A DNA stretch of 64,000 nucleotides from Bacillota bacterium (GTDB lineage Bacteria > Bacillota > Clostridia > Christensenellales > UMGS416): contig JAEZSE010000037.1 in assembly GCA_023421955.1 (NCBI GenBank), forward strand, positions 106,348-170,347, written 5' to 3'. Of this stretch, positions 52,034-60,057 are shown in pieces. Below the pieces are notes generated by a model. It saw nothing but the letters and a program-made list of their open reading frames with translations, searched no databases and was not told where the DNA came from. Position 1 is the first letter of the stretch, and each line of letters starts with the position of its first letter. A program made the position numbers and the translations under genes.

Positions 52034-52438
52034 TTATGCATTGTTGGATCGTTTTGCTTGCTTTTTCTTCTCTTCAGCCCAAGCAGTGTTTTCCGCCACG
52101 CGGAACCGCACGATCCGCCGCACCAGCTCCAGCGGCAGGGGCTTGTCCATCGGGAGTTGGATCGCGCCCTTGCTGGTTTTGTAGCCCCCCAGCTCCGGAA
52201 GGAACGCCTCCACACCGGAAGCACCGGGATAAAGGCCGATGTGGTGCTTGAAGCAGGCAAAGTGCACCAGGTTTCCTTTTAAATAAAATGTCGGCATGGC
52301 ATAGCTGATCTTTTCCGTGGCCTCCGGCGCAGTTTCATGAATGCACTGCCGCAGCGTCTGCAGCCTGGCCTGCACCTCCGGCGGGTACTGGGCGATGTAT
52401 TCGTCGATATTGGAATAGGGGAGCTTGGATTCTTCCAT
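52034..52438 (-). CDS. DUF1801 / YdhG-like iron chaperone family protein
   Basis: A 134-residue protein. SNIDEYIAQYPPEVQARLQTLRQCIHETAPEATEKISYAMPTFYL-type start, LVHFACFKHHIGLYPGASG, and KGAIQLPMDKPLPLELVRRIVRFR are the DUF1801 pattern. Fra/YdhG relatives are described as intracellular iron chaperones in Bacilli, which cannot be assumed here. ATG 52438 follows AAAGGGA; a structured repeat (R4) ends 16 bases upstream. Confidence 0.85.
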   Translation of the reverse strand: MEESKLPYSNIDEYIAQYPPEVQARLQTLRQCIHETAPEATEKISYAMPTFYLKGNLVHFACFKHHIGLYPGASGVEAFLPELGGYKTSKGAIQLPMDKPLPLELVRRIVRFRVAENTAWAEEKKKQAKRSNNA

Positions 52439-52453
52439 GATGATCCCTTTCAT

Positions 52454-52642
52454 GTACTTTTGTGGGGCAAAAGTACCAAAACCCCCGGGGGAGGCAAATT
52501 CTCAAGACCTCTTCGATATCGTCATCAGGGCGGGCCGACGACAACTCCTCGGTCGCATCGCTCCCTCGTCAAACAGTCGCTCGGCCTGATCGCCCTGATT
52601 TCCACATCTCAGAGGTAGAATTTACAGTCCCCCGGACCCCCT
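52454..52642. repeat. Structured ~190-nt element R4, copy A
   Basis: Layout: hairpin GTACTTTTG-TGGGG-CAAAAGTAC (52454-52476); then a long imperfect palindrome with GGGGGAGGCAAATTCT opposite AGAATTTACAGTCCCCC, and inside CAGGGCGGGCCGACGAC opposite GTCGCTCGGCC-TGAT-CGCCCTG. It lies in the 5' leader of the DUF1801 gene. Copy B is at 53261-53450. Confidence 0.8.
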
Positions 52643-52757
52643 AAGGAAACGGTAGATATTTGATGTTTCGCCTGAATCATACCCAATGCCAACCGGCCTG
52701 TCAATAAACTACAATGGGCGGGATCGCTCCCACCCATCAGACTTGATTGGAGTACAA
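52643..52757. other. Short intergenic spacer with minus-strand terminator
   Basis: Contains a hairpin at 52714-52736 (ATGGGYGGGA / TCCCRCCCAT type) that follows the ICMT-like gene on the minus strand and is trailed by a T-rich segment, a likely terminator. Otherwise no gene seen. Confidence 0.5.
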
Positions 52758-53213
52758 TCAAATCTTCACCGGCACCTTCTTCACATACTCCCTGTACTGC
52801 TCGCCATAGAGCCCCTCAAGGTACCTGTGCTCCTCCTTCACAAACACCCGGTAGGCCAGATAGACTGGGATCACACCCAGCAGAACAAGCCAGCTGTTGA
52901 ACAGCAGAAACAAACCAGGCAGCGTGAGGCAGATCATCACCGTATACATCGGGTCGCGGAGGACTGCATACAGGCCGGTGGTGGCCAGCTTCTTTTCCCT
53001 GGTGGCCTTCAGCATCGCAAATGCAGCCACCATGTTCAGCGAGAAGCCCACCACAATCAGGGCAAACCCGATGATATTCAGTAATTGGCGGTTATCGGTA
53101 ATCGAGAAGGTGGGTTTGGCCAGCAGGCTGACGGCTTCGGCCGCGGCCAGCCAGAGCAGTGTTGGCAGGGCGATCTTGTGGCCCACACCCATGACGGACA
53201 TTTTCTTAATCAT
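52758..53213 (-). CDS. Isoprenylcysteine carboxyl methyltransferase-like membrane protein
   Basis: A 151-residue protein with four helices. The ICMT/PEMT signature follows helix 2: LATTGLYAVLRDPMYTVMICLTLPGLFL, and the C terminus has FVKEEHRYLEGLYGEQYREYVKKVPVKI with the E-E-x-x-L-x-x-x-[FY]-G-x-x-Y segment. Bacterial members methylate unknown lipophilic or protein targets using SAM. AAAGGAGC precedes the ATG. R4 copy B lies upstream. Confidence 0.87.
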   Translation of the reverse strand: MIKKMSVMGVGHKIALPTLLWLAAAEAVSLLAKPTFSITDNRQLLNIIGFALIVVGFSLNMVAAFAMLKATREKKLATTGLYAVLRDPMYTVMICLTLPGLFLLFNSWLVLLGVIPVYLAYRVFVKEEHRYLEGLYGEQYREYVKKVPVKI

Positions 53214-53260
53214 TTCAATGCTCCTTTAAATATTGATTGATGGTAATGAAATATTACTGT

Positions 53261-53450
53261 GCACTTTTGCATGTCAAAAGTGCCAAAACCAACCGGGGGA
53301 GGCAAATTCCCAAGACCTCTTCGATGTCGTTGTCAGGGCGGGCCGACAACAACTCGTCGCGCGGGGCTCGCGCTCCTCACACAGTTGCTCGGCCTGATCG
53401 CCCTGCCTTCCACATCTCAGAGGTGGAATTTGCAGTCCCCCGGACCCCCT
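53261..53450. repeat. Structured ~190-nt element R4, copy B
   Basis: Same layout as copy A: GCACTTTTG-CATGT-CAAAAGTGC (53261-53283), GGGGGAGGCAAATTCC opposite GGAATTTGCAGTCCCCC, and CAGGGCGGGCCGACAAC opposite GTTGCTCGGCC-TGAT-CGCCCTG. Differences from copy A are mostly paired, keeping the stems. It lies between the TetR and ICMT genes. Confidence 0.8.
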
Positions 53451-53471
53451 CTAGAACGGAGGTTACCGCTG

Positions 53472-54080
53472 TCACCGTTTGGTGAACACGAAATTCAGAA
53501 ACTCAATGTGCTCCCGCACCATCTGCTGCAACTCCGCGTTGTTGTCCAGCGTGCTGCTGCGGTCCGTCTCCATATAGCGGAAATAGAGATAGAGAATATA
53601 GCTGTAGAATTCACGCGCCAGCACCTTCGGGTCCAGCCGGGGGACCATGCCCCGGTCCATCATTGCGCCAAACACCTTTGTTTGGAATTCAATCGGCTCA
53701 TCGATGAAGTGGTGGTTGAACATCTCACGGGCCCGCTGGTTTTTATGCCGCTCAATGGAAAGTATGCGCCAGATCTTCATAAACAAGGGATTGCCCACAT
53801 AGGCCTGGAACCCCTGGATGTTGAGCTCGATATAGGCCTCCGGCGTGCTGTTGGCCAGCGTCTCCAGCATTTCCCCCTCGGGAATGCTCATGAAGTCGAA
53901 TTGCTGCTTCAGGTAATCAAAAATCTCATCCAGGATCTGCTGCTTGCTGGCGAAGTGGTTATACAGCGAGCTTTCCTTGATGCCCACTGCCCGTGTGATC
54001 TCACGGATGGAAACCTCGCCGAAGCCACGCTCGGCAAAAAGGTCGATGGCAACTTCCAAAATCCTGTCCTTAGTGCTCAT
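53472..54080 (-). CDS. TetR/AcrR-family transcriptional regulator
   Basis: A 202-residue repressor. The N-terminal HTH is AIDLFAERGFGEVSIREITRAVGIKESSLYNHFASKQQIL, the usual TetR pattern with L-Y-N-H-F. The C-terminal ligand domain is variable. GAGGAGGAAG precedes the ATG. It lies nine bases after the FMN reductase gene, in one operon preceded by a large double operator at 54892-54946, so autorepression is likely. Confidence 0.92.
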   Translation of the reverse strand: MSTKDRILEVAIDLFAERGFGEVSIREITRAVGIKESSLYNHFASKQQILDEIFDYLKQQFDFMSIPEGEMLETLANSTPEAYIELNIQGFQAYVGNPLFMKIWRILSIERHKNQRAREMFNHHFIDEPIEFQTKVFGAMMDRGMVPRLDPKVLAREFYSYILYLYFRYMETDRSSTLDNNAELQQMVREHIEFLNFVFTKR

Positions 54081-54089
54081 ACTTCCTCC

Positions 54090-54863
54090 TCAATACCCCA
54101 CATAGATGCCGCGCATCACTTGCCTCGCGATGCCCATCAGCACTGCAGCCAGCACGTTGGCGAAGGGGTTGATCTTTGTGTCGTAATAGTAGCGGCACTT
54201 TTTGTCAAGCCAGCCCTTCTCAGTCCAATGGGCTCTATCCGCCTCGCCGAACACAGCGTTCATCCGCCACATGCGGAAGCCCATCAGCTTGCCCAATGTG
54301 GGCTTTGGCAGGTTTTTATCCCCCAGTGCGGCCCAGAACTGAGCAGCCTTTTTCACGGCGGCTTTGTCTGCCTTGGCGCGGAACTTCTCGGTGAGCGCCT
54401 CATAGTGCGGCACGCCCAGCTCTCCCAGCCAGGTGCCACCCCAGCTGCTCACGTTTTCCTTCATGGTCTGGAATGTGCCCTTGAACATGCCGCCGCCGGA
54501 CGACACGCCGATGAACTTCACGCCGAACAGCGCCGGCCGGTGCCACAGATAGGTGAAGTAGTCCAGAAACTTCTTCATGATGGCAGTCACTCCCTGATTG
54601 TAGACAGGGCTGGCCAGCACCACAGCGTCGGCTGCCGCCATCTTGTCAAACAGAGCCTGCACCTTTTCGGCCTCGCGGCAGGTCTCCTTGCCCTTCAGAA
54701 TGCAGTTGTGGCAGCCGGTGCAATCGCGCAGCGCCACCTGCGACAGCATCACGTACTCAAACTCCACCTCGCCGTGCTTCTGCATTTCCTGCTCCAGCCG
54801 CTGCACGGCCTTCAGCGTTTCACCCTTGCGGGGGCTTCCGATGATCGCGACAATCTTTTTCAT
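54090..54863 (-). CDS. NADPH-dependent FMN reductase / flavodoxin-fold protein
   Basis: A 257-residue protein. IVAIIGSPRKGETLKAVQRLEQ is the FMN-phosphate loop, and DCTGCHNCILKGKETC is a conserved Cys-rich loop of this NAD(P)H-dependent oxidoreductase group. DAVVLASPVYNQGVTAIMKKFLDYF is typical. The C-terminal ~50 residues form a hydrophobic tail (NPFANVLAAVLMGIARQV). First gene of the TetR operon; ATG 54863 follows GGAGGAGA. It probably reduces quinones, nitro compounds or similar inducers. Confidence 0.85.
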   Translation of the reverse strand: MKKIVAIIGSPRKGETLKAVQRLEQEMQKHGEVEFEYVMLSQVALRDCTGCHNCILKGKETCREAEKVQALFDKMAAADAVVLASPVYNQGVTAIMKKFLDYFTYLWHRPALFGVKFIGVSSGGGMFKGTFQTMKENVSSWGGTWLGELGVPHYEALTEKFRAKADKAAVKKAAQFWAALGDKNLPKPTLGKLMGFRMWRMNAVFGEADRAHWTEKGWLDKKCRYYYDTKINPFANVLAAVLMGIARQVMRGIYVGY

Positions 54864-54891
54864 TTCTATTTCTCCTCCCACTTTTTCAATG

Positions 54892-54950
54892 CGAACGAAC
54901 ACTTGTTAGTTTGTGATTGCAGTATAAACTAACAAGTGTTCGTTCGTCAA
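54892..54950 (-). promoter_or_regulatory. Double TetR operator overlapping the promoter
   Basis: Arms of 21 bases at 54892-54912 and 54926-54946 are exact inverse complements, separated by 13 bases. Each arm is itself an imperfect palindrome (AACTAACA-AG-TGTTCGTT on one strand). The minus-strand promoter TTGACG (54950-54945), 18-base spacer and TATACT (54926-54921) overlaps both. Binding would block transcription. Confidence 0.8.
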
Positions 54951-55431
54951 GAGGTGATTTGAAAATTATTAGAGTTTTTTTGAAAAAGTCCTTTTCCCCA
55001 GAGCTAACCCTCACCGGCCCTCTCCCCCCAACCCCTTCCCCTTGCTTTAGCATCATTCCTTCGGAATGACACTAGGTAGGGGGGAGCATCCCCCCTTGCC
55101 CAGCTCCATGATGGCGCAAGCCAAGCATGCCGGGCTATGCCGAAGGCATGACCAGTCCTGCAGGGATGCAGGCGAAGCATACGAAGGAATTTTTGCCTTT
55201 AGCAAAAACAAGGGCGGGTAGGGAGCCCCCCCTCCCACAGTGATGGGGGAGGGGCAAGGGCGAGAGGGCCTTTGGGGGGAGGCGGCTAGATGTAGGGCGA
55301 GTATAGGAAAAGGGGCCGGGGAGTGAGTACCAAGTCCAGCATGGGTGAAGGGGCCGGGGTGGCGAGGACATGGCATTAGGTAGAAAATAAAAAGCGGGCC
55401 GCTCGGCCCGCCATGGTATATAGAATTTCAG
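54951..55431. repeat. Intergenic repeat mosaic (R2, R3, R5 fragments)
   Basis: No gene seen. It holds an R2 5' half (CCCTCTCCCCCCAACCCC, 55020-55038), a CATTCC-TTC-GGAATG hairpin, R3-like GGGGGGAGCATCCCCCC (~55078-55097), R5 GAATTTTTGCCTTTAGCAA near 55187-55210, and an R2 copy in reverse orientation (55225-55268). Several segments appear joined in a row. Confidence 0.65.
55384..55411 (-). terminator. Terminator of the PAS sensor kinase gene
   Basis: On the minus strand GCGGGCC-GAGC-GGCCCGC followed by TTTTTATTTTC. Confidence 0.8.
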
Positions 55432-57000
55432 CTACCCTCTCTCAATCCGGTTGATGTCGGAAAACTCCATCTCCACCTTCTTTTCACGCGGGATGCCGTC
55501 CACCTCCGGGGGTTGGCTCTGCCAGTCCGCCTGCTGCACCGGCAGCTCCACAAAGAACTCCGCGCCTTCACCGGGCCTGCTCTCATACCAGATGCGACCC
55601 TGCAGCAGTTCCACCAACGCCCTAGTGAGTGCAAGGCCGATGCCGCTGCCATCGCTCATGCGTGTGAGCGTGGTGTTCACCTGCCGGAACCGGTCAAAGA
55701 TAAAGTCTTTGCGGTCTTCCGGAATGCCCTCACCGTCGTCTTTGACCATAATGGTCATGCAAGCAGGGTTGTTGGCAACGGCCACGGCGATATGGCCGCC
55801 CTGCCTTGTGTGCTTGATGGCGTTGGAGAGAAGGTTGAGCATGATGCGCTCCAGCTTGTCGCTGTCCATCGGCATCAACCGGCTGTTCTTATCGCTGGAA
55901 AAGGTGAGCTCGATGCCGGCGTTGGCCGCATAGCTTCGCACCGACTCGGTAAGCTGCTGGGCTAGCGACACCACATCGGCGTTTATGAGCCGGGCCTTCA
56001 TAAAGCCGGCCTCGATGCGTGTGACGTCCAGCAGGTTGCCGATCAGGCGCAAAAGCCGCAGCGCGTTCTGGCGCATGATCGCCACTGTTTTGCCCAGCTT
56101 GTCCTTAAGCTCCGACCCGCCGGCTCCCCGCAGGCGATACTCCATCAATTGCAGATCCACCAGCATGATGGAAAGGGGTGTCTTGAACTCGTGGGAGACA
56201 TTGGTGAAAAAATCAGTCATCGTGCGGTTTTTGTCCGCAAGCTCCCCGGTTTGCTTTTCCAGAACTGCAATGCGCTCCAGAAGCCGCTGCTCATCCTGCT
56301 TGAGGCTGGAGATATCGGTGGTCATACCCACCATTTTGGATGGCCGCCCATCGCTGTCATACTCAATACGGCCGCGGTTCATCACCCAGCGGTATGCACC
56401 GGAAGGCTCCGCCGAGCGGTATTGCAGAGAAAAACTCCCGCGCCTGTCTGCCACGGCCTGCTTGAGCTCGCCATCCACCCGCTCCCAGTCGTCGGGGTGC
56501 ACAGCGTCAAACTCATCGCTGCCGCCGGCGGCGCGGCTGGAATGCCACTCGGTGTTGCTGGGGATGTCATACACCCAAAGATCCTCGGCAAGCTTTTCCA
56601 GCATGCCGGTGAGCTCGCTGTTTCGCCCTTGCTCCGGCTGGCCCGAAAGACCGGCATCGGCAGCTTGCCCCGCCGCCTGGGCCCGCTCTTCCTTGAGAAC
56701 ATGCACAATGCCTGTGACCTCTCCGTCGCCGGTTTTGGAAAGCGACGCGGAGCCGCGCATCCTGAGCACCCGGCCATCGCGGGCGGTATGGCGCACATCC
56801 AGAACGACGCGGCCGGTTGAGAGCAAGCTGGAATACAGCTCCTCGAACCGGGTGCCTTCATATTGCGTGTTGAGCAGCTCATCGATGTTTTTGCCGCACG
56901 CTTCCTCACTGGTCCAGCCATACACCTGTTCGGCGGCTTGATTCCAGCTTTTGATACGGAAATTGCGGTTCGTCAGGATGATCGGGCAGGAAAAGTCCAT
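55432..57000 (-). CDS. PAS-domain sensor histidine kinase
   Basis: A 522-residue cytoplasmic sensor kinase. Residues 1-105 form a PAS domain (IILTNRNFRIKSWNQAAEQVYGW ... RGSASLS), followed by a second PAS/PAC-like domain (FSLQYRSAEPSGAYRWVMNRGRIEYD). The H box is FFTNVSHEFKTPLSIML, and the ATP domain has NLLSNAIKHT, VKDDGEGIPEDRKDFIFDRF and GSGIGLALTRALVELL. The protein ends in a short EMEFSDINRIE tail shared with the neighbouring kinase. No response regulator gene is adjacent. Confidence 0.9.
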   Translation of the reverse strand: MDFSCPIILTNRNFRIKSWNQAAEQVYGWTSEEACGKNIDELLNTQYEGTRFEELYSSLLSTGRVVLDVRHTARDGRVLRMRGSASLSKTGDGEVTGIVHVLKEERAQAAGQAADAGLSGQPEQGRNSELTGMLEKLAEDLWVYDIPSNTEWHSSRAAGGSDEFDAVHPDDWERVDGELKQAVADRRGSFSLQYRSAEPSGAYRWVMNRGRIEYDSDGRPSKMVGMTTDISSLKQDEQRLLERIAVLEKQTGELADKNRTMTDFFTNVSHEFKTPLSIMLVDLQLMEYRLRGAGGSELKDKLGKTVAIMRQNALRLLRLIGNLLDVTRIEAGFMKARLINADVVSLAQQLTESVRSYAANAGIELTFSSDKNSRLMPMDSDKLERIMLNLLSNAIKHTRQGGHIAVAVANNPACMTIMVKDDGEGIPEDRKDFIFDRFRQVNTTLTRMSDGSGIGLALTRALVELLQGRIWYESRPGEGAEFFVELPVQQADWQSQPPEVDGIPREKKVEMEFSDINRIERG

Positions 57001-57131
57001 CGCTACTCCACCAGATACATATATACACTATTATATCCATTTTATGACTGTGATGATACATCTATTTAAAGATATGAATCAAGCAGCCCGGTTATAGCGC
57101 AAACAGATCCAAAATTGCCATTGGAAGATGA

Positions 57132-58586
57132 TCAGGCCTTGCCGATCTTGCCGATGTCAGAAAACTCCATTTCCAGCTTGCGGGAAAGGGGCATCGCATC
57201 CACCTTGGGTAGGCGGCGTTTCTTGTGCGATGGCAACACCGGCAGCTCCACACAGAACTCACTGCCCACACCGGGCGCGCTGGTAACCCAGATCCTGCCT
57301 TTCATGAGCTCCACCAGCGCACGGGTGAGCGACAAACCGATGCCACAGCCCTCGCTGGAGCGCGTCAGAGAAGAATTGGCCTGCCGGAACCTGTCAAAGA
57401 TGACTTCCTGGCGGTCCTGCGGGATGCCCTCGCCATTGTCGCGCACGCTGAGCAGCACGGCATCGGCCCCGCACTGCAGCTGCACCTCAATGCTGCCTCC
57501 GGCTGGCGTGTGCTTGATGGCATTGGACAGAAGGTTGAGAATCACGCGCTCCATCTTTTCGCTGTCCAGCGGCATCAAGCGGCTGGGGCAGGAGCTTGTG
57601 AAGCGCACGGACAATTCGGCTTTTGTGGCGATGTCACCCACCGACTCCACCAAGCCGCGCACCAGCTCCACCACATCGCCCTCGGCAAACTGCGGGTTCA
57701 TAAACCCGGCATCGATCTTGGTGACATCCAGCAGGTTACCAATCAGCCTGAGGAGCCTTAATGAGTTTTGGCGCATCACCGTGATTGCCTTATCAAGCCC
57801 CTCGTGGCGGGCGCTGTTGTTTTTCATCCGGTATTCCATCAGCTGCAAATTGACCAGAATGATGGACAGGGGTGTTTTAAACTCATGAGAGATGTTGGTA
57901 AAAAAATCGGTAATGAGATCGTTCTTGCCCTGAAGCTCCTGGGCCATGCGCTCAAGGTTGGTTTCCGTGTTGAGCCGGTGAATGGCCGCCGCCACATGGC
58001 TGCAAACCATCCTGATTAAATCCAGCTCCCATGCCTCAAAGGACTCCCTGCTGCCGGAGCCGAAAGCCAGAGTGCCAATCACCTGATCCTTTACAATAAG
58101 GGGGGTGCAGGCATAAGAGCGGATGCCCATTGTCAGGATAGCGGCATATTCCCCCGGATCACTGTTTTGGGTGGCTGTGAGCACGAGGGGCTGCCTTGTG
58201 GCAGCCACCCTGCCGCTTACGCCCTGGCCCGCGGCCTTGACGGCGCAGGGAAGCAGCTGTGTGGGCGTGAGCCCCTCGCTGGCGTTCAGGTGCAGCTTGC
58301 CGCCTTCACCGACCAGATAATTGACGAACATGTCGCAGCCCAAAAAGAGCATCACAGATTTGCAGGTGTCCGCAATGAGGCTGGGGGTAAGATCCTGGAG
58401 CAGCAACCGCTCCATGATCTCAAAAAGGAATTCATTTGTCCTGGCAGCATATGCCGGCAAACCATCGGAAGCCACTGCTTTCGGCAGGCGCGCCAACGCT
58501 TGGGGGGCCTGTGGAGGCTGCTCCATGGGGGTCACCTGCTGCTTGTGGCGGGAGTTATGGTTATTGGCTGAACTTCGGGTCATCAT
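57132..58586 (-). CDS. GAF-domain sensor histidine kinase
   Basis: A 484-residue cytoplasmic kinase. The GAF domain spans about residues 50-200 (MLFLGCDMFVNYLVGEGGKLHL ... IRSYACTPLIVKDQVIGTLAFGSGS). The H box is FFTNISHEFKTPLSIILVNLQLMEYR, and the ATP domain has NLLSNAIKHT, VRDNGEGIPQDRQEVIFDRF and GCGIGLSLTRALVELM. C-terminal EMEFSDIGKIG matches the tail of the PAS kinase. ATG 58586 (next ATG 58583) follows GGGAGAAG. The two kinases are paralogs with different sensors and no partner regulator nearby. Confidence 0.9.
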   Translation of the reverse strand: MMTRSSANNHNSRHKQQVTPMEQPPQAPQALARLPKAVASDGLPAYAARTNEFLFEIMERLLLQDLTPSLIADTCKSVMLFLGCDMFVNYLVGEGGKLHLNASEGLTPTQLLPCAVKAAGQGVSGRVAATRQPLVLTATQNSDPGEYAAILTMGIRSYACTPLIVKDQVIGTLAFGSGSRESFEAWELDLIRMVCSHVAAAIHRLNTETNLERMAQELQGKNDLITDFFTNISHEFKTPLSIILVNLQLMEYRMKNNSARHEGLDKAITVMRQNSLRLLRLIGNLLDVTKIDAGFMNPQFAEGDVVELVRGLVESVGDIATKAELSVRFTSSCPSRLMPLDSEKMERVILNLLSNAIKHTPAGGSIEVQLQCGADAVLLSVRDNGEGIPQDRQEVIFDRFRQANSSLTRSSEGCGIGLSLTRALVELMKGRIWVTSAPGVGSEFCVELPVLPSHKKRRLPKVDAMPLSRKLEMEFSDIGKIGKA

Positions 58587-58893
58587 GGCTTCTCCCGGCA
58601 TTCGGCAGGTGGATTATGCCATTGTCTGGCAGATAATCAAAAGTAATTGTCAAAACAAAAATATAATAACACAATTTATATCTTTATCAAGATATAACAT
58701 ATCGACATAAAATAGTAAACCTCCCCAGAAATCGAGCCATATCGACAACGCCTGCTTTACGATGGCGCTGCGCAAATGCCCCAAACAGTCCAAATTTGCC
58801 GCGCTGGCAATCGGCAACCCGTTGCGGTATAATCCTCTTGCGCCAATTCTCTATTCATGCAAGAGTTTTATGGATGAAAGGAACCGAAACAGC
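58587..58893. other. Divergent intergenic region with palindrome
   Basis: A perfect inverted repeat TTATATCTT-TATC-AAGATATAA at 58676-58697 lies in an AT-rich stretch upstream of the GAF kinase gene. A plus-strand promoter TGGCAA (58805) with TATAAT (58828-58833) serves the GNAT-TPR gene. No gene supported. Confidence 0.5.
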
Positions 58894-59988
58894 ATGCAGT
58901 TGATCCCTCCTGCTGAGCACAGCAAAGCACTCTCCCTCTTCCAGCACAGCGGCCACCAGAGGAAGCTTGCGGCACTGGCCGAAGGCAGCATCAAGGGGCA
59001 GGTTTGGGCGGACAGCGACAATCCGGGAGCCGCTATCGTGGCCTACCAAAACAAGCTGATGGTGGCCTGTCAGGTGCCGCCGGAGAGGTTCGCCGGCAAG
59101 CTCAGGGTCTTCCTGCTCACCGAGGTGTATCAAAAGCGCCTGGGCGGCGGCGGTGACGCACAGATCTTCTGGGATGGCGAGGCCGCCTATGAGGCGCTGC
59201 TGATGGCGCTGGGTGACAAATGCCCGGCTTTCACCCTGCGGGAGTATTGGGAGCTGGATGACCCACACAACGCAACGAAGGCCGTGGCGTCAGAGGGATA
59301 TGAGATCGCAGCGGTGGACGAAAGCTTGCTGGCGCGGGGCCTGGAAAACACCGACAGACTCCAGGAAGAAATGTGCTCGGAGCGGGTCTCGGTGGAGGAA
59401 TTCCTGCGGCATAGCTTCGGCGTGTGCGCGGTGAAAGACGGCGCGCTGGCTGGCTGGTGCCTGAGCGAATACAATTGCGCCAAGGGCTGCGAGATCGGCA
59501 TTGAGACGGTGGACGGCCACCGGCAGAAGGGGCTTGCCCGGGCGATGGTTTCCGCCTTCGCCGCAGAAGCGGCCAGGCGGGGCGCGGCTGCCATCGGATG
59601 GCACTGCTTTGCCAGCAACGGCCCCTCGCGCCGCACAGCCCAATCGGCGGGTTTTGCCAGGGTGCTCGAATATGGCGAGCTGATCTGCTGCTATGACACG
59701 GCGGTGCAATATGCCGTGAACGGCAACCTGGCCGATAGCCAAGCCCGGTTTGAGGAAGCCGCCGCATGGTACAGCCGCGCCTGCGCCGATGAGGCGGCTC
59801 CGCTGTGGGCTTATGTGCGCCAGGCAATGACGCTGACCAGCCTGGGGCGGCAAGATGAGGCCTTTGCCTCGCTGAAAACCGGTGTGGCCAGGGGCCTTGA
59901 TTGGTGGGACTGGCTGGACAGCGAGCCCCGGCTCGCACCACTGCGCCTCGATGGCCGGTGGCAGGGGTTGATGGAAGGGGATCAATAA
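58894..59988 (+). CDS. GNAT acetyltransferase with C-terminal TPR-like repeats
   Basis: A 364-residue protein. The N-terminal part matches the GNAT_acetyltran (PF12746) group, with SVEEFLRHSFGVCAVKDGALAGWCLSEYN and motif A IGIETVDGHRQKGLARAMVSAFA. The C-terminal ~90 residues (LADSQARFEEAAAWYSRACADE; AMTLTSLGRQDEAFASLKTGV) form TPR-like helices. The acceptor is unknown. ATG 58894 is preferred; ATG 58870 is an alternative. AAAGGAA lies upstream. Confidence 0.82.
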   Translation: MQLIPPAEHSKALSLFQHSGHQRKLAALAEGSIKGQVWADSDNPGAAIVAYQNKLMVACQVPPERFAGKLRVFLLTEVYQKRLGGGGDAQIFWDGEAAYEALLMALGDKCPAFTLREYWELDDPHNATKAVASEGYEIAAVDESLLARGLENTDRLQEEMCSERVSVEEFLRHSFGVCAVKDGALAGWCLSEYNCAKGCEIGIETVDGHRQKGLARAMVSAFAAEAARRGAAAIGWHCFASNGPSRRTAQSAGFARVLEYGELICCYDTAVQYAVNGNLADSQARFEEAAAWYSRACADEAAPLWAYVRQAMTLTSLGRQDEAFASLKTGVARGLDWWDWLDSEPRLAPLRLDGRWQGLMEGDQ

Positions 59989-60003
59989 GCAGAACATAAA
60001 TGG

Positions 60004-60030
60004 AACGCCCGGCGAAAGCCGGGCGTTTTT
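60004..60030 (+). terminator. Rho-independent terminator after the GNAT-TPR gene
   Basis: AACGCCCGGC-GAAA-GCCGGGCGTT followed by TTTT. Confidence 0.9.
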
Positions 60031-60039
60031 GTCATAGAC

Positions 60040-60057
60040 GGGCCGGGACGGAGCCCT
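60040..60057 (+). repeat. R1 repeat, truncated copy abutting a gene end
   Basis: GGGCCGGGACGGAGCCCT, the 5' half of R1, directly abuts the reverse-strand stop codon of the zinc-ribbon gene (60057-60059). Confidence 0.55.

Noticed and set aside
51869..52282. Possible small gene on the plus strand upstream of the DUF1801 region
   Set aside because: It starts with TTG without a ribosome site and its second half is antisense to the DUF1801 gene.
52462..52644. Similar 60-80-codon frames in the two R4 copies (also 53237-53485) sharing a peptide such as ARPDRP.FHISEVEF
   Set aside because: The conservation is explained by the structured nucleotide repeat; the frames differ in start and lack ribosome sites, so they are not taken as genes.
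53259..54932. 557-codon open frame on the plus strand
   Set aside because: It runs through repeat R4 and antisense to the TetR and FMN reductase genes; low-complexity composition.
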